The position numbers and the translations under genes are program-made. This document shows, piece by piece, positions 1 to 7,683 of a stretch of 38,548 nucleotides of DNA. The DNA comes from a virus. The stretch is from positions 1 to 38,548 of IMG/VR virus record IMGVR_UViG_3300046001_001576; one strand, given 5' to 3'. Within the stretch, counting starts at the first letter, position 1. Each line of letters starts with the position of its first letter. Below the pieces are notes generated by a model that saw nothing but the letters and a program-made list of their open reading frames with translations, did not search any database and was not told the origin of the DNA.

Positions 1-126
1 GTTCGTTGACATTGCCTGTGCCATCGCCATAAACAATCTGACCGTCTGCTCCAAGTTTGAGCTTGGTATTGATTAGGTATGTACCAGTTGGCAGATAAAC
101 AGCTTTTCCAGTATCCAGTGCAGCTT
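1..126. repeat. Left copy of the 126-bp contig-end direct repeat
   Basis: Bases 1-126 are identical to 38420-38545. The repeat lies inside the tailspike gene, and joining the copies keeps that gene open and in frame, so it is best read as the overlap of a circular assembly graph, not as a biological terminal repeat. The three bases after the right copy (38546-38548, ctt) differ from 127-129 (gaa), which looks like a ragged assembly end. Confidence 0.93.
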
Positions 127-586
127 GAATCGATGCAGAACATTCTGCTAAACCACTTGGGTCTGCTCCAAAATCAAGAACAGAAACAGAGTCTTGAAGT
201 TTAGATTGAACGGTTCTTTGAACTGCACCAGTACCAGCCTGTGTGAAAAGAACATCAGATGCATCAATCTGAATGACAACACCACTGTATCGCTCGGTAA
301 CTGCTGGTGCGCTGTAAACCAAGCTGCCATTTTTATTCATCACACGGATGCTGTAGTCGCTGTTGACGTACATGCGTGCAGGTGTACCGCTATTGGCCGG
401 ATAGCCGCCTGATGTGCGAATGGGCTGCACTGCCGGCTGAGTTAACGCACTATCCCAATATACCGCAATGGGGTTGCTTTGCGGGTCTACATTAACCGCA
501 CCAATCCAGATATAGCCATTTTCTAACGGTTGCCCGTCAATGTCGGTAAATATTGGGTATGTTGGCTGTATGCTGAGTGCGCTCAT
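1..586 (-). CDS. Tailspike protein, N-terminal part (residues 1-195 of 606)
   Basis: The start is the ATG at 586, with GGAA about nine bases upstream. Residues 1-105 are a podoviral head-binding domain of the P22 tailspike type: PIFTDIDGQPLENGYIWIG near residues 11-29, then NPIAVYWD. This part anchors the trimer to the virion. At about residues 133-172 begins a Pectate_lyase_3-type beta-helix entry (SVLDFGADPSG, then AVYLPTGTYLI). The frame runs off base 1 and continues at 38420 on the other end of the window. Codon choice changes sharply near base 265: upstream it is rich in AGC, TTA and GCG, downstream in TCT, GTT, CTT, ACT, GGA and AGA. This suggests a recombination joint just after the anchor domain. 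The protein probably binds and cleaves a host surface polysaccharide. The substrate cannot be read from sequence. Confidence 0.9.
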   Translation of the reverse strand, partial: MSALSIQPTYPIFTDIDGQPLENGYIWIGAVNVDPQSNPIAVYWDSALTQPAVQPIRTSGGYPANSGTPARMYVNSDYSIRVMNKNGSLVYSAPAVTERYSGVVIQIDASDVLFTQAGTGAVQRTVQSKLQDSVSVLDFGADPSGLAECSASIQAALDTGKAVYLPTGTYLINTKLKLGADGQIVYGDGTGNVNE

Positions 587-609
587 GTGTATGGTTCCGA
601 GTTGGTAGA

Positions 610-2637
610 TTATAAGCGTGATTGTTTTGACTTCAACAATTCTTCCATTGCTTTAATGGCGTTTTCTTTGTTTACTCCGCGTAAACGCTCTGCACCTTCG
701 GCCAATAACTCAAATGCCCGTTGTTTAGCTCCACCACTTGCAATATCTGCGCCTGTGCGTAAACTTTGCGCCACTTGGCCTTTTAACGATGTATCAGCCG
801 CTGCGCCAAACATACGATCTAATTCATTTACAAAAATAACTTGATTGATTACATCATCATCTATTTTCATTCCATATTTGGCCGATATTTTGTTTACTTC
901 ATCCAAAGCATCAATCATGTTAGCGCGTGAGCCATAATTGCTTAACAATTTACGCATGGCAGTGCCAAAAGCTTTATCAGCGTTTGGAGAATCAAAATCT
1001 AATTTTGTGCCTGCCGCTTTTTGCATATCATCAAGTGCGGTAATTGAATCCGCATACTTTGTATTTGCTACGCGATAATTTTCAAATTGATCTCCTAAAG
1101 TTTGGTTTAGGTTTTTGCGTAAATTTTTTAAGGTGCGCTCTGCTTGCGTAGTTAATGGCGATGCTAAACTTTTTTTACCATAGCTGACCTGTGTGTCAAT
1201 AAACCGTTTGGCCGTATGTAAACCATAAGCATCTGGTGCCTTAGTAGTGCTTAAACGCTCCAAGGTTGCGTTTAAAATACGTTGCGCTGCTTTGTCACCT
1301 TGAATGTCAGAGCCGGTTAATACAGCTTTTGCTACGCCTTTATCATCCATCACAACTTGCACGCCTAACTGGTTTAAATCATCAATAAATGAATTAATTG
1401 CAGGGTCATAATTAATTGGTTGTCCTTTTAATTGTGTTTGTGCAATTTGATCTATTTCTTTGCCTGCTTGGTTTTTAGTGTTTACCAAAAATTGCACACG
1501 ACTATCTACTGATTTACCTAAAATGTCAGCAGGTCTATTCATAGCTCTGAATTTTTCGCTTTTTTCGCCCATTTTAAAAATGTTTAACATTTGCTGCATT
1601 TTTGTTTTATCAGCATCTGAAGCCGTTTTAATGCTAGCTATGGTTCCATCTTTCCAGCCTTGCTTAATGGTTTCATTAGCTAAATTATCCGGCACCACTT
1701 GCGAACCTGACAATTTAAAACCTACAGTTTCCACTGAATCAGGCTGTGTCAATAATTGCTGCTTTATGGCTTGCTGTTTTTCAGGACTAATTTTACCTTT
1801 GATAGTAGCGCCGATGCTTTGCAAAGACTCTTTAACCGGCACCAATGCCCTGCTGGTGCTAATGCCAGCCTGAGGTGGTGCCAAAGCCTTAGCTGCTGAT
1901 TGTGCTGTGGCCTGTGTTGCTGTTTGTGCTGTTTTACCTATTTGCTTTGCAAATGGCAATGCTCCACCGACTACACCGCCTAACAAACTAGCTGCAATTT
2001 GACCGCCTGTACCTGCACCTGATTCTTGCGCCATTTGACCTGCTAAACCTGCACCTGCACCACCTGTAACCTGCGCCACTGGTTGCGCTGCAATAGCACC
2101 GCCAACAGCCTTGCCTAATGGCGATGCTGCTGCGGCCTGTAATGTTTTACCTGCCGCCGCAAAGCCTCCGCCTAAACCTGCACCGGCCGCCGTTGTTTGT
2201 GCAATGCGCCCTGCTTCGGTTTGTACCCTTGGCATACCTGCTGCGGTTAGTAGGCCTTCAATGGCCTCTGTAGGCGTTGCAAACGTGCTTCCTGTAAGTT
2301 TGTTCACCGCGTTAATAACTGGGTCGCCTACCATTTGCGCTAATGCGCTTGCACCTGCGCCAGCTATTGCGCCAGGTATTGCGCCAACACCGGCCAAAGG
2401 TGCGCCCATAGCTGCGCCTAATGCTGCACCACCGGCTATAGGTGCTAAACCACGCGCTGCACCTGCCGCAATGTCTTGCATCATGCTAGGTTCTTGCACT
2501 TCTTGCGCTGGTGCTTGCTCTAATGTACTTGACCGTATTTGTGCCACTCTCGCTTTTAAATCTGCCGAATCTGGCTGTACATCGTCAGGTATGTTGTTGA
2601 TGGTAATGCCATCTTTGGTAGTGATTGAATATGGCAT
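610..2637 (-). CDS. Large DNA-ejection (internal virion) protein, P22 gp16-like position
   Basis: 675 aa. This is the last of three consecutive proteins between gp10 and the tailspike, matching P22 ejection genes 7, 20 and 16. The N-terminus (ITTKDGITINNIPDDV) is of a kind often seen in phage internal proteins. Residues about 55-240 are extremely Gly/Ala-rich with glycine-zipper spacing and would insert in or span a membrane. The C-terminal 400 residues are charged and mostly helical. The likely role is to leave the capsid with the DNA and help form a conduit through the host envelope. The stop lies 23 bases before the tailspike ATG. The previous gene's stop is at 2639, so the two genes almost abut. 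Assignment rests on position, size and composition; no catalytic motif is seen. Confidence 0.7.
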   Translation of the reverse strand: MPYSITTKDGITINNIPDDVQPDSADLKARVAQIRSSTLEQAPAQEVQEPSMMQDIAAGAARGLAPIAGGAALGAAMGAPLAGVGAIPGAIAGAGASALAQMVGDPVINAVNKLTGSTFATPTEAIEGLLTAAGMPRVQTEAGRIAQTTAAGAGLGGGFAAAGKTLQAAAASPLGKAVGGAIAAQPVAQVTGGAGAGLAGQMAQESGAGTGGQIAASLLGGVVGGALPFAKQIGKTAQTATQATAQSAAKALAPPQAGISTSRALVPVKESLQSIGATIKGKISPEKQQAIKQQLLTQPDSVETVGFKLSGSQVVPDNLANETIKQGWKDGTIASIKTASDADKTKMQQMLNIFKMGEKSEKFRAMNRPADILGKSVDSRVQFLVNTKNQAGKEIDQIAQTQLKGQPINYDPAINSFIDDLNQLGVQVVMDDKGVAKAVLTGSDIQGDKAAQRILNATLERLSTTKAPDAYGLHTAKRFIDTQVSYGKKSLASPLTTQAERTLKNLRKNLNQTLGDQFENYRVANTKYADSITALDDMQKAAGTKLDFDSPNADKAFGTAMRKLLSNYGSRANMIDALDEVNKISAKYGMKIDDDVINQVIFVNELDRMFGAAADTSLKGQVAQSLRTGADIASGGAKQRAFELLAEGAERLRGVNKENAIKAMEELLKSKQSRL

Positions 2638-2638
2638 A

Positions 2639-3916
2639 TCAATAATCTACGGTTACGTTACGTTGACCTGCTGCTGGCGCTGTAGGTGTTCCACGCTGAC
2701 TTGCTGCCGGTCTATCTGGCATGCTTTCTTCAACACCATAACGGTTTGATAATGTTGAACGTGCTTTTAAAATTAACCGTTGCGCTTCTTTTACATTGCG
2801 CACCAATTGTTCTGGCGATTGTTTCAAACTAAAATTTTGCAATGCCGCTTGTAATTTTTTACCCTCTGCATCAGATAAAGCGCCCATTCCTTTTATATTG
2901 GGTATTTGTGCCATAAATGCCTGAGAACCTAATGTTTCAACTAATGCTTCAAAATCTGCTGTTGATTGTGATGTTGTTGGAATAAGTGATGACACTGGTC
3001 CAGCCGCTGACCCAACTACTGATTTTGGAGTGGCTAAAATTCTATCTGCTGTATTAAGCATATTATCCATGCTTGATCGTGCTATTTCAATATCTGCTGC
3101 TTTTTCACGAATAATTGAATCTCGTGTTTTTTTTGCATCATCAAGTTTTAACTGTAATTCTTGACGTTTTAAATCATTGCCTTCGCGTGATATTTGTGCA
3201 TTTATAGCATTAACACGCGCATTTTGTTTAGCAACATCTGTATCTGTTAATAATTTTTGTAATGTTGCTTGCGCCATTTGTGGCGCAAATTTTGCTTCTA
3301 ATTCTTTTTGTTCAGCTTCAGCCGTTAGTTTGCGAATTTCTACGCCTGTTTTTTCAGCGCCATATACAGACGCTAGCATATCTTGACCTTCTTTGCCAAG
3401 TGCTGCCACTAATGGTGTTAAAGCGTTATATGCTTGCACTGGGTTAGTTTTAGCTATGTCTTGCAATGCTTTAAACGATGCCGCTTCTTGCGTATTTCCG
3501 CTATTAGTAGCTGCATCTATTTTTTGCTGAATTAAGTTTTGCGCAATATCTGGATTTGTTTTTAAAGCAGACAAAATGCCAGCCATATTCCCTAGTTGTT
3601 TTTTGCCTGCCTCTGCCCCTAGTGCTGCAAATTGATCTTTAAGCGCCGTTACCATTGGGGCAGGCATTGTAGATGCAAACTCAATTGCATTCATTGGGGT
3701 CATTTCCCCTTTAAAATTAGCGTATTTTTGATGAATAGCAGTAACCCGCGCTTGTTCATTTTGTTGCGCTTGCATGGCCTGTTGCTGCTGTTGCTGCTTT
3801 AGCATTTGATCTTGCTGTGCTTGTTGCACTTGCTGGATTCCTGCGCCAGTTTGATAGCCTTGCAATGCCGCCTGAAACGGGTTTGCAACATCTAAGTTAT
3901 AGTTTATTGGTTGCAT
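2639..3916 (-). CDS. Ejection/internal virion protein, P22 gp20-like position
   Basis: 425 aa. The N-terminus (MQPINYNLDVANPFQAALQG) is followed by a glutamine-rich stretch at about residues 27-57, including six consecutive Gln, then long predicted helices rich in Ala, Gln and Lys. Coiled-coil character is clear around residues 195-300. No enzyme motif is visible. The order small Q/A-rich protein, this protein, then a Gly/Ala-rich large protein mirrors P22 gp7-gp20-gp16, and sizes agree (P22 gp20 is about 470 aa). It probably forms part of the ejected DNA-transfer assembly. It is co-transcribed leftward and ends 2 bases before the next gene begins. Confidence 0.6.
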   Translation of the reverse strand: MQPINYNLDVANPFQAALQGYQTGAGIQQVQQAQQDQMLKQQQQQQAMQAQQNEQARVTAIHQKYANFKGEMTPMNAIEFASTMPAPMVTALKDQFAALGAEAGKKQLGNMAGILSALKTNPDIAQNLIQQKIDAATNSGNTQEAASFKALQDIAKTNPVQAYNALTPLVAALGKEGQDMLASVYGAEKTGVEIRKLTAEAEQKELEAKFAPQMAQATLQKLLTDTDVAKQNARVNAINAQISREGNDLKRQELQLKLDDAKKTRDSIIREKAADIEIARSSMDNMLNTADRILATPKSVVGSAAGPVSSLIPTTSQSTADFEALVETLGSQAFMAQIPNIKGMGALSDAEGKKLQAALQNFSLKQSPEQLVRNVKEAQRLILKARSTLSNRYGVEESMPDRPAASQRGTPTAPAAGQRNVTVDY

Positions 3917-3924
3917 TTTTAACC

Positions 3925-4650
3925 TTAAAAAGATAGCTGACCGCTGCCGCCAACTGGTGAAAAGTTAAAATCATTACCAGTTACACCGTTGCCACCGCCA
4001 AAACCATTAAAGCCACCCATGCCTGCGAATTGCCCAATGGCTTGCGGTAGTACGTTTGCTTGCATTGCTTGCGCCCTGCCTTGTCCTAGTATTCCACCGG
4101 CCTGCGCTGCGCCTTGCTGCCCCATAAGGTTAGCAATGTTTGCACCGGTTTGCATACCTGCTGTACCTACGCCTGCCGCTGATTGTTGGCCTAAACTGGT
4201 TAGACCTCCTAAGCGTTCATATTGCTGATTGATAAGCTGGTTTAGCAATTGTGGCCTAAATTGGGCTAGTGCACCCTGAATATTACCACCACGTAAACCT
4301 CCAGTCGCTGACGCATTTTGCAACATGGCATTCTCGCCCTGTTGCATCATGGCCTGCATAGCTGGTGATTGTTCAATGCCCTGTATGGCTTGCTGTTGCG
4401 CTGGTGCACCGCCTAAGCCTAAAAAGGCTTGCTGTTGCTGTAATGCCGGTGCACCTGCTTGCGTATACGGTTGCAATAGATTTTGCGTTAAATCAAACTG
4501 CCTGCGCTGTTCATCTATTCCAGCTTGTGCAGCGCCTGCCTGAGTATCAGCCGCTTGGCCTGCCGCTTGAGATTGTGCGCTTGCCGATTTTGATGCACTA
4601 TTTGCTGATATTACTGTAGCTGTTGCCATTGCAACCATTCCCCATGTCAT
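3925..4650 (-). CDS. DNA transfer protein, P22 gp7 / 'p32'-like
   Basis: 241 aa, very rich in Gln, Ala and Gly. It starts with a short hydrophobic segment (residues about 3-17) followed by a Ser/Ala/Gln region. The pattern of FDLTQNLLQPYTQAGAPAL near residue 52, ATGGLRGG near 114, then LLNQLINQQYERLGGLTSLG is that of phage DNA-transfer proteins annotated p32, which play the role of P22 gp7. The C-terminus is Gly/Phe-rich (GGFNGFGGGNG). The start overlaps the stop of the upstream cupin-like gene by four bases, implying translational coupling. It likely leaves the virion early in ejection and enters the host envelope. Confidence 0.75.
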   Translation of the reverse strand: MTWGMVAMATATVISANSASKSASAQSQAAGQAADTQAGAAQAGIDEQRRQFDLTQNLLQPYTQAGAPALQQQQAFLGLGGAPAQQQAIQGIEQSPAMQAMMQQGENAMLQNASATGGLRGGNIQGALAQFRPQLLNQLINQQYERLGGLTSLGQQSAAGVGTAGMQTGANIANLMGQQGAAQAGGILGQGRAQAMQANVLPQAIGQFAGMGGFNGFGGGNGVTGNDFNFSPVGGSGQLSF

Positions 4651-5081
4651 AATATATGCTCCTGTTTTTCTTTATCGTTAATTGATAAAATTTCTGGCTC
4701 AATATGCTCAGATTCAATAATTTCTAAATCTTGAGAATCATTTTTATTGACGTGAACAGTAACAAACTGAGTATCTTCTAACGCTAACACCACACGTTTT
4801 ACTCCAGATGGAGATACTGAAAGATGGCCTGCTTCCACTATCATTCTACCAAACTCGCTAATAACTTCGGCTTTGCCTTTTAATACCATTAGAAAATGTG
4901 CATGCTTGTGTATTTTACCTACCATTAGCATTCCGGCTGGTACAACCAATTCTCGCATATACATACCTGGTGCAAAAAAATGCCGAGGCTCTGGTTGCTC
5001 TGTTTGCATTGGTAGCATTGTTTCTTGCAACCTTTGAATTTTTTCTCTAGTTGGCATTTCGTTTATTGTCATTAAATTCAT
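4647..5081 (-). CDS. Small cupin-fold protein in the virion gene cluster
   Basis: 144 aa. Residues about 48-80 fit a cupin motif 1: VGKIHKHAHFLMVLKGKAEV has His58, His60 and His62 as possible metal ligands and the expected Gly before the next strand. Residues 82-112 (EAGHLSVSPSGVKRVVLAL and following) look like the second half of the barrel. The C-terminal 30 residues are acidic. It lies between a small structural protein and the p32-like ejection protein and is coupled to the latter by an ATGA overlap. P22 has gp14 near this point, but I see no resemblance to it. Function is unknown; it could be a virion-assembly factor or a small-molecule or metal-binding enzyme. Confidence 0.6.
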   Translation of the reverse strand: MNLMTINEMPTREKIQRLQETMLPMQTEQPEPRHFFAPGMYMRELVVPAGMLMVGKIHKHAHFLMVLKGKAEVISEFGRMIVEAGHLSVSPSGVKRVVLALEDTQFVTVHVNKNDSQDLEIIESEHIEPEILSINDKEKQEHIL

Positions 5082-5090
5082 GATCTGCCC

Positions 5091-5426
5091 TTATGTTATC
5101 TCACGACCGCTAACCCGCATGGTTAGTGATGTGGCCGAGCTTGCTATGGTGCTAATAAATGATGCAGACTCTAACACCTGTCCCACTAGCTCAGGGAATG
5201 TATAGGTTTCATCAGGCACGATTGATCTGCTATCTACTATCAAATTGCTTACACCTGCCGTGCCTCCGCTAGTCACCAAGTTAACGCTAACCGTGATGTT
5301 ACTTGTATTGGTATTTGTAACCGTGCATTTATCAATAATTGCTCTGCAATTGGTAGCCGTATATTGCGTTGTTTGCGTAGCTTCTAGCTGCTTTGGTGGT
5401 ACTAAAACCTTGACTGTGATGGTCAT
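5091..5426 (-). CDS. Small beta-rich structural protein, unknown
   Basis: 111 aa, dominated by Thr, Val and Ser in alternating patterns (NITVSVNLV near residue 43, SLTMRVSGREIT at the end), as in a small beta-sandwich. There is no Cys, signal peptide or membrane segment. Its stop lies 9 bases upstream of the cupin gene's ATG, and its own ATG overlaps the stop of the 286-aa gene by four bases, so it belongs to the gp10-to-ejection segment of the late operon. Similar small beta proteins occur at this place in other podoviruses. It is probably a minor virion or tail protein, but this rests on position only. Confidence 0.55.
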   Translation of the reverse strand: MTITVKVLVPPKQLEATQTTQYTATNCRAIIDKCTVTNTNTSNITVSVNLVTSGGTAGVSNLIVDSRSIVPDETYTFPELVGQVLESASFISTIASSATSLTMRVSGREIT

Positions 5427-6283
5427 ATCATGCCTTCGATGTTATTGGATATTGTAACAATAATGCCAGGGATAGATGGCGAAAACGCAGTAGCCGGAAA
5501 CGATGTGATTTTAGTTGCTGTATCCGTTACTGCAAACACTATCTCCATGTAATCATGGTATTTCATGTTTACAAAATAATTAACCGTTGCCAATACTTCG
5601 GCATTGTTACCTTGTATTCTAACTTGGCTACATGAATCTGGTATATCAACGCCATTTTGTCTAAACCATACAAAGAACTCATCTACGCCGCCAGTGGTTT
5701 TATCTAATTGAATAGAAAACTGTACGTTATAAATGCCCTGCGTATCCACGTAAATGCGTGATGCTGGTGTACCTAGATAAATACCTTTTGATAGGTTTGT
5801 AGTGTTAAATGTAATCGGTGTAGCTGTGTTTATAGCTGGTGCTGTTTGCGTAGTGGTATCGTAAAACGCACCATAGCGTGAGCGTTTGAATTCCCGAGGT
5901 GCCGGTGCCAGTGCTAACCATTCAACCATTGGTGTGAGCTTAGCTACCGCATCTAAGGCTTGCTGCGCCTTGGTTTGTGCAATGGAATTGTTTATCTCTA
6001 TGCTTTGCGCCAATTGCTCAATCTTGATTAAGGCCTCATTAGCTTTTTGATCTGCCGCGCCGGTGTTTAACGCCAATGCCTGCGAGATTGTACTAATTAA
6101 ATCCAATGCAGTATTAGCCGTGGCTTGCGCTTGCTCCGCATTGATCTGTATGCCTTCCGTATCGGTTAACGGTGCTATTTCCTCTACAATTTGAAACAAA
6201 CGCTCAAACTGTTTTATCTGCTCGTGACTTTTTAAAAACGTTGCTAACTGGTCACGGGTTAGGTTTAGCTTTTGTGTTGCCAT
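5423..6283 (-). CDS. Coiled-coil plus C1q-like jelly-roll virion protein
   Basis: 286 aa. Residues about 40-115 are an Ala/Gln-rich heptad stretch (repeated QAT/QKA/QQALDAV) likely to trimerise. Residues about 130-286 are a beta domain of C1q/TNF-like character, with YDTTTQTAP, then IYVDTQGIYNVQFSIQLDKT (the usual 'G-x-Y-x-V/F' strand) and a C-terminal IPGIIVTISN strand. This is the architecture of a short phage fibre or tail appendage. It lies directly downstream of the gp10-like gene, where P22 encodes the gp26 needle, so it may be the tail needle or a receptor-binding knob. No enzymatic motif is seen. Confidence 0.6.
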   Translation of the reverse strand: MATQKLNLTRDQLATFLKSHEQIKQFERLFQIVEEIAPLTDTEGIQINAEQAQATANTALDLISTISQALALNTGAADQKANEALIKIEQLAQSIEINNSIAQTKAQQALDAVAKLTPMVEWLALAPAPREFKRSRYGAFYDTTTQTAPAINTATPITFNTTNLSKGIYLGTPASRIYVDTQGIYNVQFSIQLDKTTGGVDEFFVWFRQNGVDIPDSCSQVRIQGNNAEVLATVNYFVNMKYHDYMEIVFAVTDTATKITSFPATAFSPSIPGIIVTISNNIEGMI

Positions 6284-6285
6284 GA

Positions 6286-7683
6286 TTAAAAGGCCAAAGG
6301 CTCTAGCTGCGCTTCAAGGCGTGCAAACGATAGGTATGCATCGCTATCGCCCTTGAATCGCTGAATACGCCAGTTGCGCATATGCCCCTGCTGAAACCAT
6401 GCTAAACGCTTACCGGTGTTACCTATGGTGCCTACGCTTATGCTGCGCTCTTGGCTCCAAACCATGCCATCTATGCTGTAGCTGGTGCTGATTCTAGGGT
6501 CTTTGCCTAAAGCAACGCGGCCGGTTAATGCCACCAATTCAATCCGGTTAAAAATAGCGCCATTGCTTTCGTTGTACACAATCATAGTGCCAAACTCCCA
6601 GCGAACCTTAGCGCCATAGTGACTGCTAATAGTGGGGTCTAGGTAGCCTACTGAGTTAGACAAAGGGTCACCGATTAGCCATTTGTCGTATGCCCATACA
6701 AAGTTACGCGCCCGATACTGGCCAAAGCCTACAATGTCGCTCGTTAGCGTAAACCATACCTGAGTTTGGAACACTTGCGAAGATGCTATGTCGTAAACCA
6801 TAGTCCGATCTGGCAAATGCACATAAAGGTATTGGTGTGATTTATCGTTGCGTGATTCTAGCTTTACGCCAGATAGCTGTGCTTCGGTGTAGGTTAAAAG
6901 CAAACCATCTATTTCTTGCGTGCTGATTTTTTGCGCTGTGGCATTTGCACCCAAATAGATGCCAGGTGCTTCATTGCGACCGCTGCCTAAGTAAGCAATA
7001 GACTCGTTGTAAACGCAACATGCAAATGTACCTATGGCACCCTTTTGAATCTGAGCGCCATCGATGCGCTGAAAAGGGAATAAATCACCGCCTACGTTGT
7101 CAAATACCTCAATAGTATGCCGGTTAATGGCATATACCTCATTGCGCAATTTGACCAATGCTATAACTGGGTCAGGGTCAACCTCAGAGCTGCCGTACTT
7201 TAACGGGTTGATCTGTGTTGGGTCATTTAACTCTGTAACAATTAAAAACTCGCCGTCGGTTGTCATGAAATAACCGTCAACCCAGCAAAAATCAATAACA
7301 GTGCCTAAATCTGGGTCTGTCACTTGGGTTAGCGTTCCATTCCAGTAGTACAAACGCCCACCGCTTGCAATGGCTAAACGATCAAATGAATAATCAAATG
7401 TAACCAAGCCAGTGCCGCCAACATCGCCGAGCGTGGTAACTGTGCCATTGCTTGCAACGGTTACCAGCTTAGTTCCCATAACGCGATAACAAACGCCCTG
7501 CCACTCAATACCGCCACGGTCTATACCAGCGCCTGCACCATTGGCTACTAAGCCTTCAGCGGGGCTTAAATAGCCCTTGCTGATACCGCTATCAATGGGC
7601 ACGGGTATTAGATTCACCGGATAGGCAGTCTTAATGTCTGCCGTGCTATCCGTAAAAATTCCGTTAAGTATTTGAATTTGCAT
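6286..7683 (-). CDS. Packaged-DNA stabilisation / tail hub protein (P22 gp10-like)
   Basis: 465 aa, close to the 472 aa of P22 gp10. The beta-propeller-like run of short repeats is clear: GIDRGGIEWQGVCYRVMG (about residues 54-71), TFDYSFDRLAIASGGRLYYW (95-114), DFCWVDGYFMTTDGEFLIV, EVYAINRHTIEVFDNVGG. This is the Phage_stabilise family, which closes the head after packaging and forms the distal tail tube. The ATG at 7683 lies inside the end of the upstream fibre gene, giving a 20-base overlap, so expression is probably coupled. It is one of the firmest assignments in the window. Confidence 0.9.
   Translation of the reverse strand: MQIQILNGIFTDSTADIKTAYPVNLIPVPIDSGISKGYLSPAEGLVANGAGAGIDRGGIEWQGVCYRVMGTKLVTVASNGTVTTLGDVGGTGLVTFDYSFDRLAIASGGRLYYWNGTLTQVTDPDLGTVIDFCWVDGYFMTTDGEFLIVTELNDPTQINPLKYGSSEVDPDPVIALVKLRNEVYAINRHTIEVFDNVGGDLFPFQRIDGAQIQKGAIGTFACCVYNESIAYLGSGRNEAPGIYLGANATAQKISTQEIDGLLLTYTEAQLSGVKLESRNDKSHQYLYVHLPDRTMVYDIASSQVFQTQVWFTLTSDIVGFGQYRARNFVWAYDKWLIGDPLSNSVGYLDPTISSHYGAKVRWEFGTMIVYNESNGAIFNRIELVALTGRVALGKDPRISTSYSIDGMVWSQERSISVGTIGNTGKRLAWFQQGHMRNWRIQRFKGDSDAYLSFARLEAQLEPLAF

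Noticed and set aside
1-126. End repeats as biological terminal repeats or att sites
   Set aside because: They lie in the middle of one gene that is intact when the ends are joined, and P22-type terminases package by headful; an assembly overlap is simpler.
148-330. 60-codon minus frame near the left end
   Set aside because: Out-of-frame with the tailspike, which explains the whole region.
2111-2749. 212-codon plus-strand frame opposite the large ejection protein
   Set aside because: It is the complement of a Gly/Ala-rich gene, which leaves long open antisense frames. Product is Ala/Pro-rich without motifs.
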